Positions 1-8,922 of a stretch of DNA of 64,000 bases are shown piece after piece. The stretch's first letter is position 1. The number at the start of each line of letters is the position of its first letter. Below the pieces are notes generated by a model that saw nothing but the letters and a program-made list of their open reading frames with translations, did no database searches and had not been told where the DNA came from. This stretch comes from Streptomyces albofaciens JCM 4342 (GTDB lineage Bacteria; Actinomycetota; Actinomycetes; Streptomycetales; Streptomycetaceae). Where the stretch lies: the NCBI RefSeq assembly GCF_008634025.1, contig NZ_PDCM01000002.1:4381501-4445500 (forward strand), given 5' to 3'. Position numbers and translations under genes: made by a program.

Positions 1-542
1 TTGGCCGGATCCCACGCCAGCAGGTACACCCCGTCACCCAGCAGCACGGCCTTGCGCTCACACGCCTGCATCCGCAGGGCCAGCAGCTCAGTCTCGGCCC
101 ACTGCCGCAGCCGCTCCTGCGCCTGCGCGGCGGCCACCGCCTCGGGGGTGGCCTGCTCGTCCTTGGCGTGCTCGGCTCCGGGCACCACGATCTGCTGTGT
201 CTTGCCCAGCAGGTGGGCCAGGGTGGTGTCCACCAGCGCCGCCGGGTCACCGAACTCGCGCCGCTCCGAGGCTTCCTCGTTGCCGGCGGCGACAGCGAGC
301 TCCCCGGCCTGGTTGGAGTCGTAGGCGGCCAGGACCTTGTAAGCGGCCAGGCGCCGCACTGCTTCGTCCGGCAGCCACGTCGATTGGATCTGTGGTGTCA
401 GTGCCTGGTGCGGACGGCCGTCGTACGAGGCGGCCATGACCGGCTTGTAATTCAGCCACGACCAGGCATCGATGAGGAAACGGGGCAGACCCACCAGCAA
501 CATCCCAGCGTCAGCCCCGCGCCCCTGATCAGCGTAGGACAC
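1..542 (-). CDS. Phage portal-like protein, N-terminal part (runs off left edge)
   Basis: An open minus-strand frame runs from a GTG at 542 (or ATG at 503) out of the window, without a stop, for about 180 residues. It reads like the start of an actinophage portal protein: an early SWLNYKP stretch, a helix with RRLAAYKVLAAYDSN, then QIVVPGAE and near the edge LLGDGVYLLAWDP. A portal forms the dodecameric ring through which terminase pumps DNA into the capsid. Both terminase subunits are encoded upstream on the same strand, which supports the call, although the PP2C gene and two gaps separate them. Family assignment is from remembered sequence style, so it is moderate; orientation and openness of the frame are directly visible. 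Confidence 0.5.
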   Translation of the reverse strand, partial: MSYADQGRGADAGMLLVGLPRFLIDAWSWLNYKPVMAASYDGRPHQALTPQIQSTWLPDEAVRRLAAYKVLAAYDSNQAGELAVAAGNEEASERREFGDPAALVDTTLAHLLGKTQQIVVPGAEHAKDEQATPEAVAAAQAQERLRQWAETELLALRMQACERKAVLLGDGVYLLAWDPA

Positions 543-892
543 CGGGCGAAAGACGCCCGGCAGCGGCGGATGCGATCAAGAAGGGCACCAAGACGGCCTG
601 TGGCGCCCTCTGAGCGCATAGAAAGCGTCCCCCGGCCCTCCTTGGGTAGGCCGGTTCTTTGGCCCGCACAGGCGCTCTGACGCGTTTCGTCTCAACGTCG
701 TAGTGGCGAGTTCCCCGCATGCTGCGGGGGTAGGGGGGTTCTTCTGTAGTTATTGGCTATAGGTACTTACAAGAATCCCTGGCACACCGACGACGGGAAC
801 CCCGAACCCTGGTTAACCGAACCCTGAAAACCCGTTTTCGGTCCCACCCGGGCGAGTCGCGCTCGGCCCCCGGACACTGATCAAGGAGCCTC
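543..892. other. Gene-free stretch between portal-like gene and PP2C gene
   Basis: No coding region found. It holds a small inverted repeat (arms CCCCGCA at 713-719 and TGCGGGG at 723-729) and, near 745-780, a patch richer in A and T than its surroundings that could contain the promoter of the rightward PP2C gene. Confidence 0.4.
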
Positions 893-1564
893 ATGGCCAC
901 CACCATCGGTATGGCCCACCGCGAAGGCACGGCGGGGCCTATCGCCGACGCTGCCGCCACCTACACGTCCACCAGCACCGACCGGACCGCCATCGCCTTG
1001 GTCGACGGCATGGGACACAGCGCCGACATAGTTCGCCTGGCGCCGATGCTTGCGGAGACGGCCGCCCGCATCGGCGCGGTGCGCGGTGCTCTCGCCGGGC
1101 TGCTGTCGGCCGGGGCGCTGATGCACGACCCAGGCCCTGACGCGGCAGGCGTCCTCGTGGTGACGCGAGAGGACGGCACCGCCGAGCTTGTCTGGGCGGG
1201 GGACTGCCGGGCCTACCGCTGGGACGGAGAACTGCATCAGTTGACCACGGACCACACCCTCGCGGCGTACCTGACGAGGGCGGCCAAGGAAGAGGTGCCT
1301 GTGGCGGCGCTGGCCGATTTCGTCGGCGTCACGCTGCGCCGGGCTCTGCCTGCGACTGTGCCCTACGTCTCGGCGCCAGCCGGAGGGCTGCTGATCCTTA
1401 CCACCGACGGCGTCCACGACCAGGCGGCTCCCGCCGTGATCGAAGCCCTGGTGCGCAAGCACGAGAGCGCCCCGCAGGCACTGGCCGACGCGCTCGTGAC
1501 TGCTGCCTGTCCGGACGCGGCAGGCTACCGCGACGACGCAACGACTGTGGTGATCAGCTACTAG
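893..1564 (+). CDS. PP2C-family (PPM) Ser/Thr protein phosphatase
   Basis: A 223-residue stand-alone catalytic domain of the metal-dependent PPM/PP2C phosphatases. The expected motifs appear in order: DGMG near residue 38 (metal-binding Asp and Gly), GDCRAYRW near 103, LTTDHT near 117, LILTTDGV near 165 and DDATTVVI at the C-terminus. There is no sensor, membrane or kinase-partner domain. The start is the ATG at 893, preceded by AAGGAG at 883-888. It faces right between leftward portal and terminase genes, so it is an added cargo gene rather than part of the packaging operon. Its substrate is unknown; no kinase gene is visible in the window. Confidence 0.8.
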   Translation: MATTIGMAHREGTAGPIADAAATYTSTSTDRTAIALVDGMGHSADIVRLAPMLAETAARIGAVRGALAGLLSAGALMHDPGPDAAGVLVVTREDGTAELVWAGDCRAYRWDGELHQLTTDHTLAAYLTRAAKEEVPVAALADFVGVTLRRALPATVPYVSAPAGGLLILTTDGVHDQAAPAVIEALVRKHESAPQALADALVTAACPDAAGYRDDATTVVISY

Positions 1565-1994
1565 CTGCTCCCAGGTGCCAGGTCCGCCGCACAAGACAGG
1601 CGCGGACCAGACGGTTCGACCAAACCCCGAATGTACCGGGCAGTTGTCCTGCACCGGGTGCTCAAGAGCACCTGTCCGTTGGGCCTCATCGCTCCATGGG
1701 GCTGTGGCATTTGCCTGGGCATCGTTCGCCAGCGGACCGACCTGGGCGGCCCGTCCTCCTGACTGCGGGTCTTCCGTGCCCCTCTTCCACTTTGGCCAGC
1801 GGTCGGCGCCTTGTGCCTGCCCACGGCGGCCTGGGCTGGCCTGGGGCGCTTGAACTGCACCACGCCCGGCTACCCCAACCCTTCGATGCAAGGCCGCGTC
1901 GACCAATCCGGAGCCGGTTCAGCGCGTAGCCGACATATGCAGCGACAACTCGGGCCGACCAGTAGCACGCAATCCGGGAGCGCCATGTCCAGTA
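1565..1994. other. Gene-free stretch between PP2C and large terminase
   Basis: About 430 bases between two convergent genes. Open frames here have no credible ribosome binding site or recognisable protein, and I see no repeat or strong terminator. A decayed gene is possible but cannot be shown. Confidence 0.4.
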
Positions 1995-3542
1995 TCAACG
2001 GCGACCGGACAGCCTCCCGTCCTGGTACGGGAAACCACCCGCGACACCCGGATCCGTACCCGCGAGCTGCGTCAACCCGTGCACTGCGGCGTCCATCCGG
2101 TCCGGGCTGTCCATTCCGGCGACCCAGGTCACCATTTGCTGTTCCAGCTCCGGCCAGGCCCCGACGTGGTGAACGCGGCCCTGCTCGTAAAGCTGGGCGA
2201 TCGGCTCAGCGCGCAGCCTCTTGCCGTGCTTGGCCGTCACCGACAGCACCGCCGGCATGGGCAGGCCCTCGGTGCGCTGCTCGCGCTGCAGCTCCTGCCA
2301 CGCCTGCCGCAGCACCTGCTTACTCATGTCGCCGCCGTAATTGGACTCCACCGTGATGGCGTCGGCGCGCAGCTCGATCGCCAGCAGGCACGCCTCACGG
2401 CCCCACGCATCGGCCCCGCGGTTGCCCGAGCGGTCGTCGAGGACGTACAGGTGACCGGCCCGGTCCCGGGCGACGGCCACGATGCCGGTCTCGTCGCCGA
2501 CCGCCGACTCCCCGCCCGCCGGGTCGACGGCGACAACGATGCGCGCCAGGTCAATGCCGCGAAAGCGAGCCGTGCTGATGCGATGGTCAGTGATCCACGG
2601 CCACTGCCACACCCCGCCTTCCTGCGGGCGGGGCTGCTGCATATACAGCGACCACCACACCCGCTCGCCCACGGAGCGGCGGATCTCCGCGAGCGCCGCC
2701 TCGTCGTACCGCTCGGGCCACAGCGCGGTCCCCACCGGCCGGCCGAGCGCGTCGTCCTCGGACAGGGCGAGCGCGGGCAGGTTGATGACGGTCCAGCGGT
2801 CCGCCTCATCAGCCAGGATCCGACCCGCCAGGTCGTCCTCGTGCCAGCGGGTCTGGATGAGGATGACCGACCCACCGGGCTCGATCCGGGTGAGCAGAAC
2901 CGCCTGCCACCACTCCCACAGCCGACGGCGCATCGTCGGCGAGGCCGCCTCGGCGGCGTCCTTGATCGGGTCGTCCAGGACCGCCAGGTGCGCGCCCTTA
3001 CCCGTCAGACCGCCACCGACACCGGCAGCGGCGAAGCCGCCCTCCGTTCCGGCGATGTCGAAACGATTCGCCGCCGAGGACCCCGGACGCAGCCCGATAC
3101 CGATCTGTGGCCCGTACGAGACGATCGCGTCCCTGATCCACCGGCCGTGATCATCCGCTAGGTCGGAGGAGTACGAGGCGATCATCACCCGGTGCTCCGG
3201 GCGCCGCCGCAGGTACCACAACGGCGCCCACCGGGCGGCCCGCCTCGACTTGCCGTGCCGCGGCGGCATGGTCAGCATCAGCTTCGTCGGCCGCCCGGCT
3301 GCCACCCGCTCGAATGCGGCGTCGATCTGCGCCAGGTGCGGGGCCTGCATCTCCCGGCCCTCGGTGAGCACCGCGGCCATCGCGCCCGGGGATCGGTCCA
3401 GGGCCATCTCCCGCTCGATCCGCACGAGCTGGGCTTTGAGCTGCGGAGTGGAGGCGGCGGCAATCTCGCGGCGGCGCTGCGCGGGGAGCGACCGGTACAG
3501 CTGGAGGACCGCCGCCTCGTCAGCCCTCCCCATCCTCGGCAC
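1995..3542 (-). CDS. Phage terminase large subunit
   Basis: A 515-residue protein with both halves of a large terminase, the ATP-driven motor and nuclease that cuts and packages phage DNA. The ATPase half has a Walker A-like PPRHGKS near residue 95 and a Walker B-like HLAVLDD near 191. The nuclease half has VAVDPAGGE near 345 and further acidic positions (DAITVESNYGGD) near 396. Length is normal and I see no damage. The start is GTG 3542, overlapping the small terminase gene by 23 bases; an in-frame ATG lies nine bases further in. The overlap implies translational coupling. Seeing an intact packaging motor argues that this region derives from a phage or phage-like element. Confidence 0.85.
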   Translation of the reverse strand: MPRMGRADEAAVLQLYRSLPAQRRREIAAASTPQLKAQLVRIEREMALDRSPGAMAAVLTEGREMQAPHLAQIDAAFERVAAGRPTKLMLTMPPRHGKSRRAARWAPLWYLRRRPEHRVMIASYSSDLADDHGRWIRDAIVSYGPQIGIGLRPGSSAANRFDIAGTEGGFAAAGVGGGLTGKGAHLAVLDDPIKDAAEAASPTMRRRLWEWWQAVLLTRIEPGGSVILIQTRWHEDDLAGRILADEADRWTVINLPALALSEDDALGRPVGTALWPERYDEAALAEIRRSVGERVWWSLYMQQPRPQEGGVWQWPWITDHRISTARFRGIDLARIVVAVDPAGGESAVGDETGIVAVARDRAGHLYVLDDRSGNRGADAWGREACLLAIELRADAITVESNYGGDMSKQVLRQAWQELQREQRTEGLPMPAVLSVTAKHGKRLRAEPIAQLYEQGRVHHVGAWPELEQQMVTWVAGMDSPDRMDAAVHGLTQLAGTDPGVAGGFPYQDGRLSGRR

Positions 3543-4071
3543 CGCCGGCCAGGCCGATCAGGCGCTCCAGCTCCTCCAGCCCCGCTGTCTCAACATGCAC
3601 CGCGGTCCCGTCCGGCCCCGACACCTCGGTGCGGGTCGGGCGGTCCAGTCCCAGCAGGCGGCTGCTGCGTTCGATGATGCGCACCGCACGGTCCACCGCC
3701 TGCAGATCACCGCTGCGGATCGCCGACCGGTAGACGGGGAAGAACAGCCGCTCCAGGCGTTCGGCCATCACCTGGCGCAGCTCGTCGGTGTTCGCATCCA
3801 GCGCCGTGCTGCGCTCCCGCAAGGCTTTGGTGACGTCCTTGCAGGCCAGCTCGATCAGCCGCTTGTCGCTCGGCGGTTCCAGCCCGCGCTTGTACTTGTC
3901 GATGCCGTACCCCTGCGGGTAGGCGACGCGGTCGGAGTTGATCGCCGGGTCCGCGGCCAGCTTGCGGCCGATCGTCAGCCAGTCCACTCCGGCCAGCTTC
4001 AGATCGATGGCGTCGGCGCGGCGCTGGGTGATGGCGGCCCGCGTGGCGCGATTGGGGCGGCCCATGAACAA
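3520..4071 (-). CDS. Phage terminase small subunit-like protein
   Basis: A 183-residue basic protein whose first 60 residues look like a small DNA-binding domain (MGRPNRATRAAITQRRADAIDLKLAGVDW), followed by a helical middle and an acidic tail. It sits directly upstream of the large terminase and overlaps it, the normal place for the DNA-recognition subunit. Small terminases are poorly conserved, so the call rests largely on context. The start is an ATG at 4071 with a second in-frame ATG two codons in. The gene ends the leftward phage block on this side: the next genes to the right face the other way. Confidence 0.7.
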   Translation of the reverse strand: MFMGRPNRATRAAITQRRADAIDLKLAGVDWLTIGRKLAADPAINSDRVAYPQGYGIDKYKRGLEPPSDKRLIELACKDVTKALRERSTALDANTDELRQVMAERLERLFFPVYRSAIRSGDLQAVDRAVRIIERSSRLLGLDRPTRTEVSGPDGTAVHVETAGLEELERLIGLAGGAEDGEG

Positions 4072-4292
4072 CTCCCTGGGCCCCGCGCCGTCCCTCCATG
4101 ATCTCTGACCGAAGCCATCAGCCGCTGACCTGGACTCCCGACCGCTCAGGCAGGACAGCGGCGCAAGACAAGAACCGCGCCTTCGCCTTCATACCTCCTC
4201 GATCGAACTCGAACTCCAGGCGGACACGGCCGCGAGGAGGGATCGCCTGGCCGCTCGTAATGATCAACTTTGCCGCACAGGCACCCAATGCG

Positions 4293-4312
4293 ACAAAACG
4301 CTCGGTTTTTTC
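4293..4312 (+). promoter_or_regulatory. AT-rich palindrome in the promoter of the TetR regulator
   Basis: The arms AAAAC (4295-4299) and GTTTT (4305-4309) flank GCTCG, giving an operator-like core 40 bases before the regulator start. A TACTAT box lies just downstream at 4314-4319, so a bound repressor would cover the promoter. Location and shape resemble the autoregulatory elements of butyrolactone receptors; that is inference. A nearly identical core in the opposite orientation occurs at 21,440-21,454. Confidence 0.45.
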
Positions 4313-4352
4313 GTACTATCCATACGGTTGTCGAGGGAAATGGTGTAGTGCA

Positions 4353-4964
4353 GTGCAGGAACGGGCGGTCAAGACGCGGGAGGCGATCCTTCAGGCGGCT
4401 GCCGAGCTAATCGACGAGTGTGGGTTCAGCGAAGCGAGCGTCAGCAAGATCATGAAACGCGCCGGGGTCACTCAAGGCGCCCTGTATTTCCACTTCGAGT
4501 CTAAGGAAGCCCTTGCCCACGCGGTCATGCTCAGCCAGGGCAACGGGCTGGAGGCGCCGCCCGGCGAAGACGGCTTGCAGAGGCTGATCGACCAGACGCT
4601 CTACCTCGCAGGAGAACTCCAGACCAATCCGAAGCTACGGGCCGGAGTACGCCTAGCGATCGAGCAAGGAGACTTCGGCCTTCAGGACGACTCCCCGTAC
4701 AACTACTGGATAGATGAATTCGCCGTGCAACTGAAAGCTGCGCAAGCCAAGGGCGAAGTACTACCAGACGTGGACGTACGAGAGCTGGCCTGGACGCTGG
4801 TCGCCTCCTACTCCGGTACTCAACTCCTGTCCCACATCTCCACACGTCGCACTGACCTGTACCGCCGCGTCACCAACCTGTGGAAGTACCTGCTGCCGGC
4901 GGTCGCTGACCCGGCTGTCAGGCCGCTGCTGACCTTCAGCCGCCAATGGGACCGGGGCGCCTGA
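4353..4964 (+). CDS. TetR-family regulator, ScbR/butyrolactone-receptor-like
   Basis: A 203-residue TetR protein. The N-terminal helix-turn-helix contains KTREAILQAAAELID, then RAGVTQGALYFHFESKEALAHAV, the typical wording of gamma-butyrolactone receptors. The ligand domain has RAGVRLAIEQ, YNYWIDEF and LLPAVADPAV, again as in ScbR/ArpA-type proteins. I start it at GTG 4353 because the homology begins there; the open frame continues upstream to 4098 but that part reads like non-coding sequence. Ribosome binding sequence is weak (GAGGGA at 4333). No butyrolactone synthase gene is nearby, so it may respond to a signal made elsewhere in the cell. Probable targets are its own promoter and perhaps the site at 21,440. 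Confidence 0.8.
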   Translation: MQERAVKTREAILQAAAELIDECGFSEASVSKIMKRAGVTQGALYFHFESKEALAHAVMLSQGNGLEAPPGEDGLQRLIDQTLYLAGELQTNPKLRAGVRLAIEQGDFGLQDDSPYNYWIDEFAVQLKAAQAKGEVLPDVDVRELAWTLVASYSGTQLLSHISTRRTDLYRRVTNLWKYLLPAVADPAVRPLLTFSRQWDRGA

Positions 4965-5519
4965 GCGCCCCACTCCCGAGACCGACCGGCGGCTCGCCCG
5001 CCGCCGGTACGCCGAGGCATCGCGAAAGTGGGTCTCCGGCCCGGACTTCTTTCCCAGCAACATCAGCGCCATCATGGCCCTCGCTTTCCGCAAGAGTGGG
5101 TGGTGTCTGTGATTCTTTTTCGCTCTATTGAGGTCAGGGTATTCTTTTGAATCACTGAAACCGGGCATTGTGGTGCTGATCAAATGCGCACATCAAGAGG
5201 TGACTGGCGAACGTTTTTCGCCTTTGCGCGCACCTGCGAATAGTTCGCCCCATGGGTGCGCCAGGAGGTGCCTCTACCAGGTGTGCCGTCCGTAACCAGC
5301 GCCGCATCGACGCCAAGGCCCCTGTTGTATATAGCCTAAAATAACACGCAGCAGGTGGCTTAATCCGCCACAATCTCCGTACGGGGCGGATCGCCTGGCC
5401 ATTTTCCTCCCTGGCCTCGCATGCGGGTGTCCTGCAAGCTTCTTCGTGGCAGGGAAGCTGGATCCAACATCCGAGCAACCGTTCAGTACGGCAACCGAAC
5501 TCGCGGCAGGGGAGCTGGC
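4965..5519. other. Intergenic region, relatively AT-rich, no gene seen
   Basis: About 555 bases between two rightward genes. The part from roughly 5,100 to 5,400 has more A/T runs than the flanks, in keeping with recently acquired DNA. No open frame with a good start and no clear terminator were found. The 3' end carries GGGGAG at 5,509-5,514, the ribosome binding site of the next gene. Confidence 0.4.
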
Positions 5520-6251
5520 ATGGCGGTATATGCGTCCTATGGCATCGACATCACGATGAACGACGAGACGGTCAACGCCCTGAGCCAGGGCGGGTACAAG
5601 CTGTACGGCTTCAGGGCAGTGAAGAGCACCACCGCCAACGGAAGGCCCTTGACCTGGTTCAAGACCAGTAATTACGCCAAGAAGACCGAGATCACGTGGG
5701 AGAAGGTATTCGGGGCGTTCACCTCAAAATCGACCATCATCGATGGCGGTAAGATCGAGGCAAGCAATTCCTACCCCATCGACCTGGGTCAGAAGCTGGT
5801 CGTCGAAGAGCCCACCGGTACCGGTCACGTCGAAAAAGAAGGGACTGCGGGGGCCATATCCATCGTCAACAGGACCACAACGCGATTCACCAGCGGCATC
5901 GCCCAGGAAAGCAGGGTCGGAGGAGCGACAACACTCAACCCCCTGTGCGCGTTTCCGCTGTACGGCAATAACCTCAACATGTTCGTTCCGGTGGAGAAAG
6001 TGCTGCTCTTGTTCGCCAGCACACCCATCGACACGGGCGTCGTGATTGAGAGGTCGTTCGGTCCCGGGATCCTGGTCGATTTGACGGAAGCGGAGAGCCG
6101 TTCGGTCACGTACCACATCGACGAGGGCTGGGGCCCCGCCGATGCGCTATGGGCGACCCTCATCCGGCCGGACGACAATATCGTGGGGTGGCTGATCGAA
6201 CCCAGCCAAGAACTTTCGCTGGCAGCGGCACGCGAAGTGCGGGAGAGGTAG
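5520..6251 (+). CDS. Orphan 243-residue protein of unknown function
   Basis: The start is ATG 5520 with GGGGAG six bases upstream. The protein has no signal peptide, membrane helix or known catalytic motif. It is rich in Thr, Ser, Val and Gly and in alternating polar/hydrophobic stretches, suggesting an all-beta fold. Notable phrases are GYKLYGFRAVK near residue 27, ITWEKVFGAFTSKS near 53, CAFPLYGNNLN near 144 and SVTYHIDEGWG near 196. Base composition is less GC-rich than its neighbours, consistent with recent transfer. It follows the ScbR-like regulator on the same strand and ends at a very strong terminator, so it is probably a single-gene unit. I do not recognise the family and assign no function. 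Confidence 0.75.
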   Translation: MAVYASYGIDITMNDETVNALSQGGYKLYGFRAVKSTTANGRPLTWFKTSNYAKKTEITWEKVFGAFTSKSTIIDGGKIEASNSYPIDLGQKLVVEEPTGTGHVEKEGTAGAISIVNRTTTRFTSGIAQESRVGGATTLNPLCAFPLYGNNLNMFVPVEKVLLLFASTPIDTGVVIERSFGPGILVDLTEAESRSVTYHIDEGWGPADALWATLIRPDDNIVGWLIEPSQELSLAAAREVRER

Positions 6252-6269
6252 CCAGCACCCCCGGCTGAA

Positions 6270-6318
6270 GAGGCTCACAGCGCCTCCTATTCCTGTGATA
6301 GGAGGCGCTGTGAGCCTC
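6270..6318. terminator. Perfect 21-bp stem terminator
   Basis: Arms at 6,270-6,290 and 6,298-6,318 are exactly complementary over 21 bases with a 7-base loop, 19 bases after the orphan gene's stop. It would also stop leftward transcripts leaving the urease operon, so it probably works in both directions. No long T-run follows, as is usual in streptomycetes. Confidence 0.85.
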
Positions 6319-6556
6319 GGCCATGCCGTCACCACCGCACTTACAGAAGGGCGAATCCCCCAAATCCGCCCGCAGGCGTCCTGGTGCGTCGTTCCCCGTT
6401 GCCCGCGGAAGAGCGGGGCTGCCTCCACAACATGCGGACAGGGCAAGCCGACTCCCGGTGCGGAGGAGAGCGCGGGCTGCAGCCGCCACTTGGCGCGGGT
6501 CCATGACGGCTGTCGATTTGCGCGACCGGTCCGGTGATGCGCCGGGCTGTTTCCCG

Positions 6557-7407
6557 CTACGGCCCGAGGGCGTGGGCGAGTGCTTCGTCGAGCAGCTGCC
6601 GTAGGGCGGAGGAGGTCGGTGCGAGGGCGGTGGCGAGCAGTGCCGGGCCGCCGGCCAGGGGCGTGAGGACGGCGCAGCCGTCTTTGGTCCCGTCGCGGAG
6701 CAGGACGGGGCCGCGGGGGACGTTCATCTCCGGGCCCACGACGAGGATCTGGCCGATGGCGCGGTGTCCGCCGAGGACCGCGGGGCTGTCCCATCCGGGT
6801 TCGGGGTTCCCGTAGGCGGTGTGCTGGTCGAGCAGCGTCCGTCCGTCGTACCGGACCCGGAGGCGGCTGACGAGGTGGCCCGGCTCCTCGTCGGCCCTGC
6901 CCAGAAGCTGCTCCTCGCGCAGCAGCAGGCGTGCGGTGGCGGCGAGGCTGACCGTGCAGGTCTGGTGCAGGTTGCTGCCGGCGGCGCTGATCAGCGGCTG
7001 GGGCAGCCAGCGCAAGGTGGCGCCTTCTCCGGCGGTCAACCGCACGTCGTAGGTGGCCGGGGCGGTGGTGGGGCCGCGCAGGGCGAGGGTGGCGGTGGCC
7101 GTGGTGACGTCCAGTTCGGCCCGGTCCTGGGCGGCGATGTCGAGCGTGAGCCGGTCGCCGCCGAGCGGGGCACTCATCGCACCGATGATGCCTACCCTGG
7201 CGGCTTTGCCGCTGTTGCGCAGGCGGCGTAGGTGGAACGGGCCGTCGCTGCGCAGTTGCGGGAGCGTGGTGACGCGTCCGTTGTAGGTGGCGCGGATGCG
7301 GGCGGTGGCACACACGCCGTGCGGGTGTCCGGGGGGTTCCTCGGCGTCGGCCGCCTGGGGGCCCGTTTCGCACCGGGCCTTGGGCCGGGTGGGGCGGGTG
7401 CCGGTGC

Positions 7408-7411
<4 letters not shown>
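6557..7411 (-). CDS. ureD: Urease accessory protein UreD
   Basis: A 284-residue UreD/UreH-type chaperone. With UreF and UreG it forms the complex that delivers nickel and CO2 to apo-urease. Recognisable features are the [28 protein letters not shown] block near residues 85-115, the typical LRWLPQPLI segment near 133 and a Leu-rich C-terminus ending in [12 protein letters not shown]. It is the last gene of the urease operon and overlaps ureG by four bases (ATGA), so the two are translationally coupled. The N-terminal 35 residues are extra and low in complexity; a start further in is possible. Confidence 0.85.
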
Positions 7412-8103
<692 letters not shown>

Positions 8104-8128
8104 GGAGAACTCCAGGAGGGGGAGGGTT

Positions 8129-8803
8129 TCAGGAGGCGAAGAGCCGGACGGTCCAGGCAGCGTGCTGTTCACCCGTGATGTCCAGCAGCGGTGAGGAGGC
8201 CGACGGCAGAGCGTCGATGCCCTCGGCCGTGACGCGGTCCGCGGCCTGGGCGGCAGCGGTGGCGACGGCGTCGGTATCACGGCCGAGGCGGGCCAGCAGC
8301 CGGGTGGCGTCGAGCGGGTCGAGGCTCAGCAGGCGCACCGCCGCGGTGGCCGGGCCGCCGGTGCTCTCGTACGCGGCGGCGTAGGCGGCGTCCAGGGGGG
8401 TGAGCCCGGCGGCCCGGGCGGCGAGGCCCAGCACGATCGGCTGATGGGCGCCCCGGGGGCGTTGGGCGGCCAGCGTTTCCAGGTCTGCGGACGGGAAGGT
8501 GGCACGGACGGCGCGCATCATCTGCCGGCCGAGCCTGCGGGCGACGGTGCGCAGCGCGGGGACGGGGGTGCGGGCGTCTGCGGCGTCGTCGAGCAGCAGC
8601 GGGTCGACTCCGGCGGTGGCCGCGGCGGCCAGGCCGGCCGTGGTCAGGCCGGTGGTGTGCAGCCGGCCGCGGCAGAAAGCCTCCAGGCTGTCGGTGTCGT
8701 GGACGGCTCCGTGGACGACGGCGGCTTCCACGCCGCCGGAGTGGGCGTGCCCTCCGGCGGGGAAGCGGCCGTCGGCCAGCAGGAGCAGGGCTGCACGGCT
8801 CAT
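8129..8803 (-). CDS. ureF: Urease accessory protein UreF
   Basis: A 224-residue all-helical UreF, the bridge between UreD and UreG in the urease maturation complex. It opens with [23 protein letters not shown], the standard first helix and loop, and carries the [19 protein letters not shown] segment and the [19 protein letters not shown] block in the expected order. Length is normal. It lies between ureC and ureG in the operon, after a gap of about 120 bases that shows no gene or strong terminator. Confidence 0.9.
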   Translation of the reverse strand: MSRAALLLLADGRFPAGGHAHSGGVEAAVVHGAVHDTDSLEAFCRGRLHTTGLTTAGLAAAATAGVDPLLLDDAADARTPVPALRTVARRLGRQMMRAVRATFPSADLETLAAQRPRGAHQPIVLGLAARAAGLTPLDAAYAAAYESTGGPATAAVRLLSLDPLDATRLLARLGRDTDAVATAAAQAADRVTAEGIDALPSASSPLLDITGEQHAAWTVRLFAS

Positions 8804-8922
8804 GGGTGAGCGGCTGCCTTTCGCAAGGGTGGACGGTTTGCCGAGTGCGGGCGGGCATGGCCTGCCCGTCCGGGTGCCCGGCCGCGTGACGGGGGTTATC
8901 GGCGGCCGGGCAGGTGGCGGCT

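Noticed and set aside
1..680. Three rightward open frames of 80-170 codons at the left edge
   Set aside because: They mirror the leftward portal-like gene, which has the sensible protein. Their own products are Arg/Ser/Pro-rich and typical of GC-skewed shadow frames.
881..1906. A 341-codon leftward frame opposite the PP2C gene
   Set aside because: The PP2C frame has all motifs in order and a good ribosome binding site; the opposite frame has none and is Gly/Arg-rich.
4098..4352. N-terminal extension of the TetR regulator
   Set aside because: It would place 85 unrelated residues before the helix-turn-helix and would run through the promoter and palindrome.
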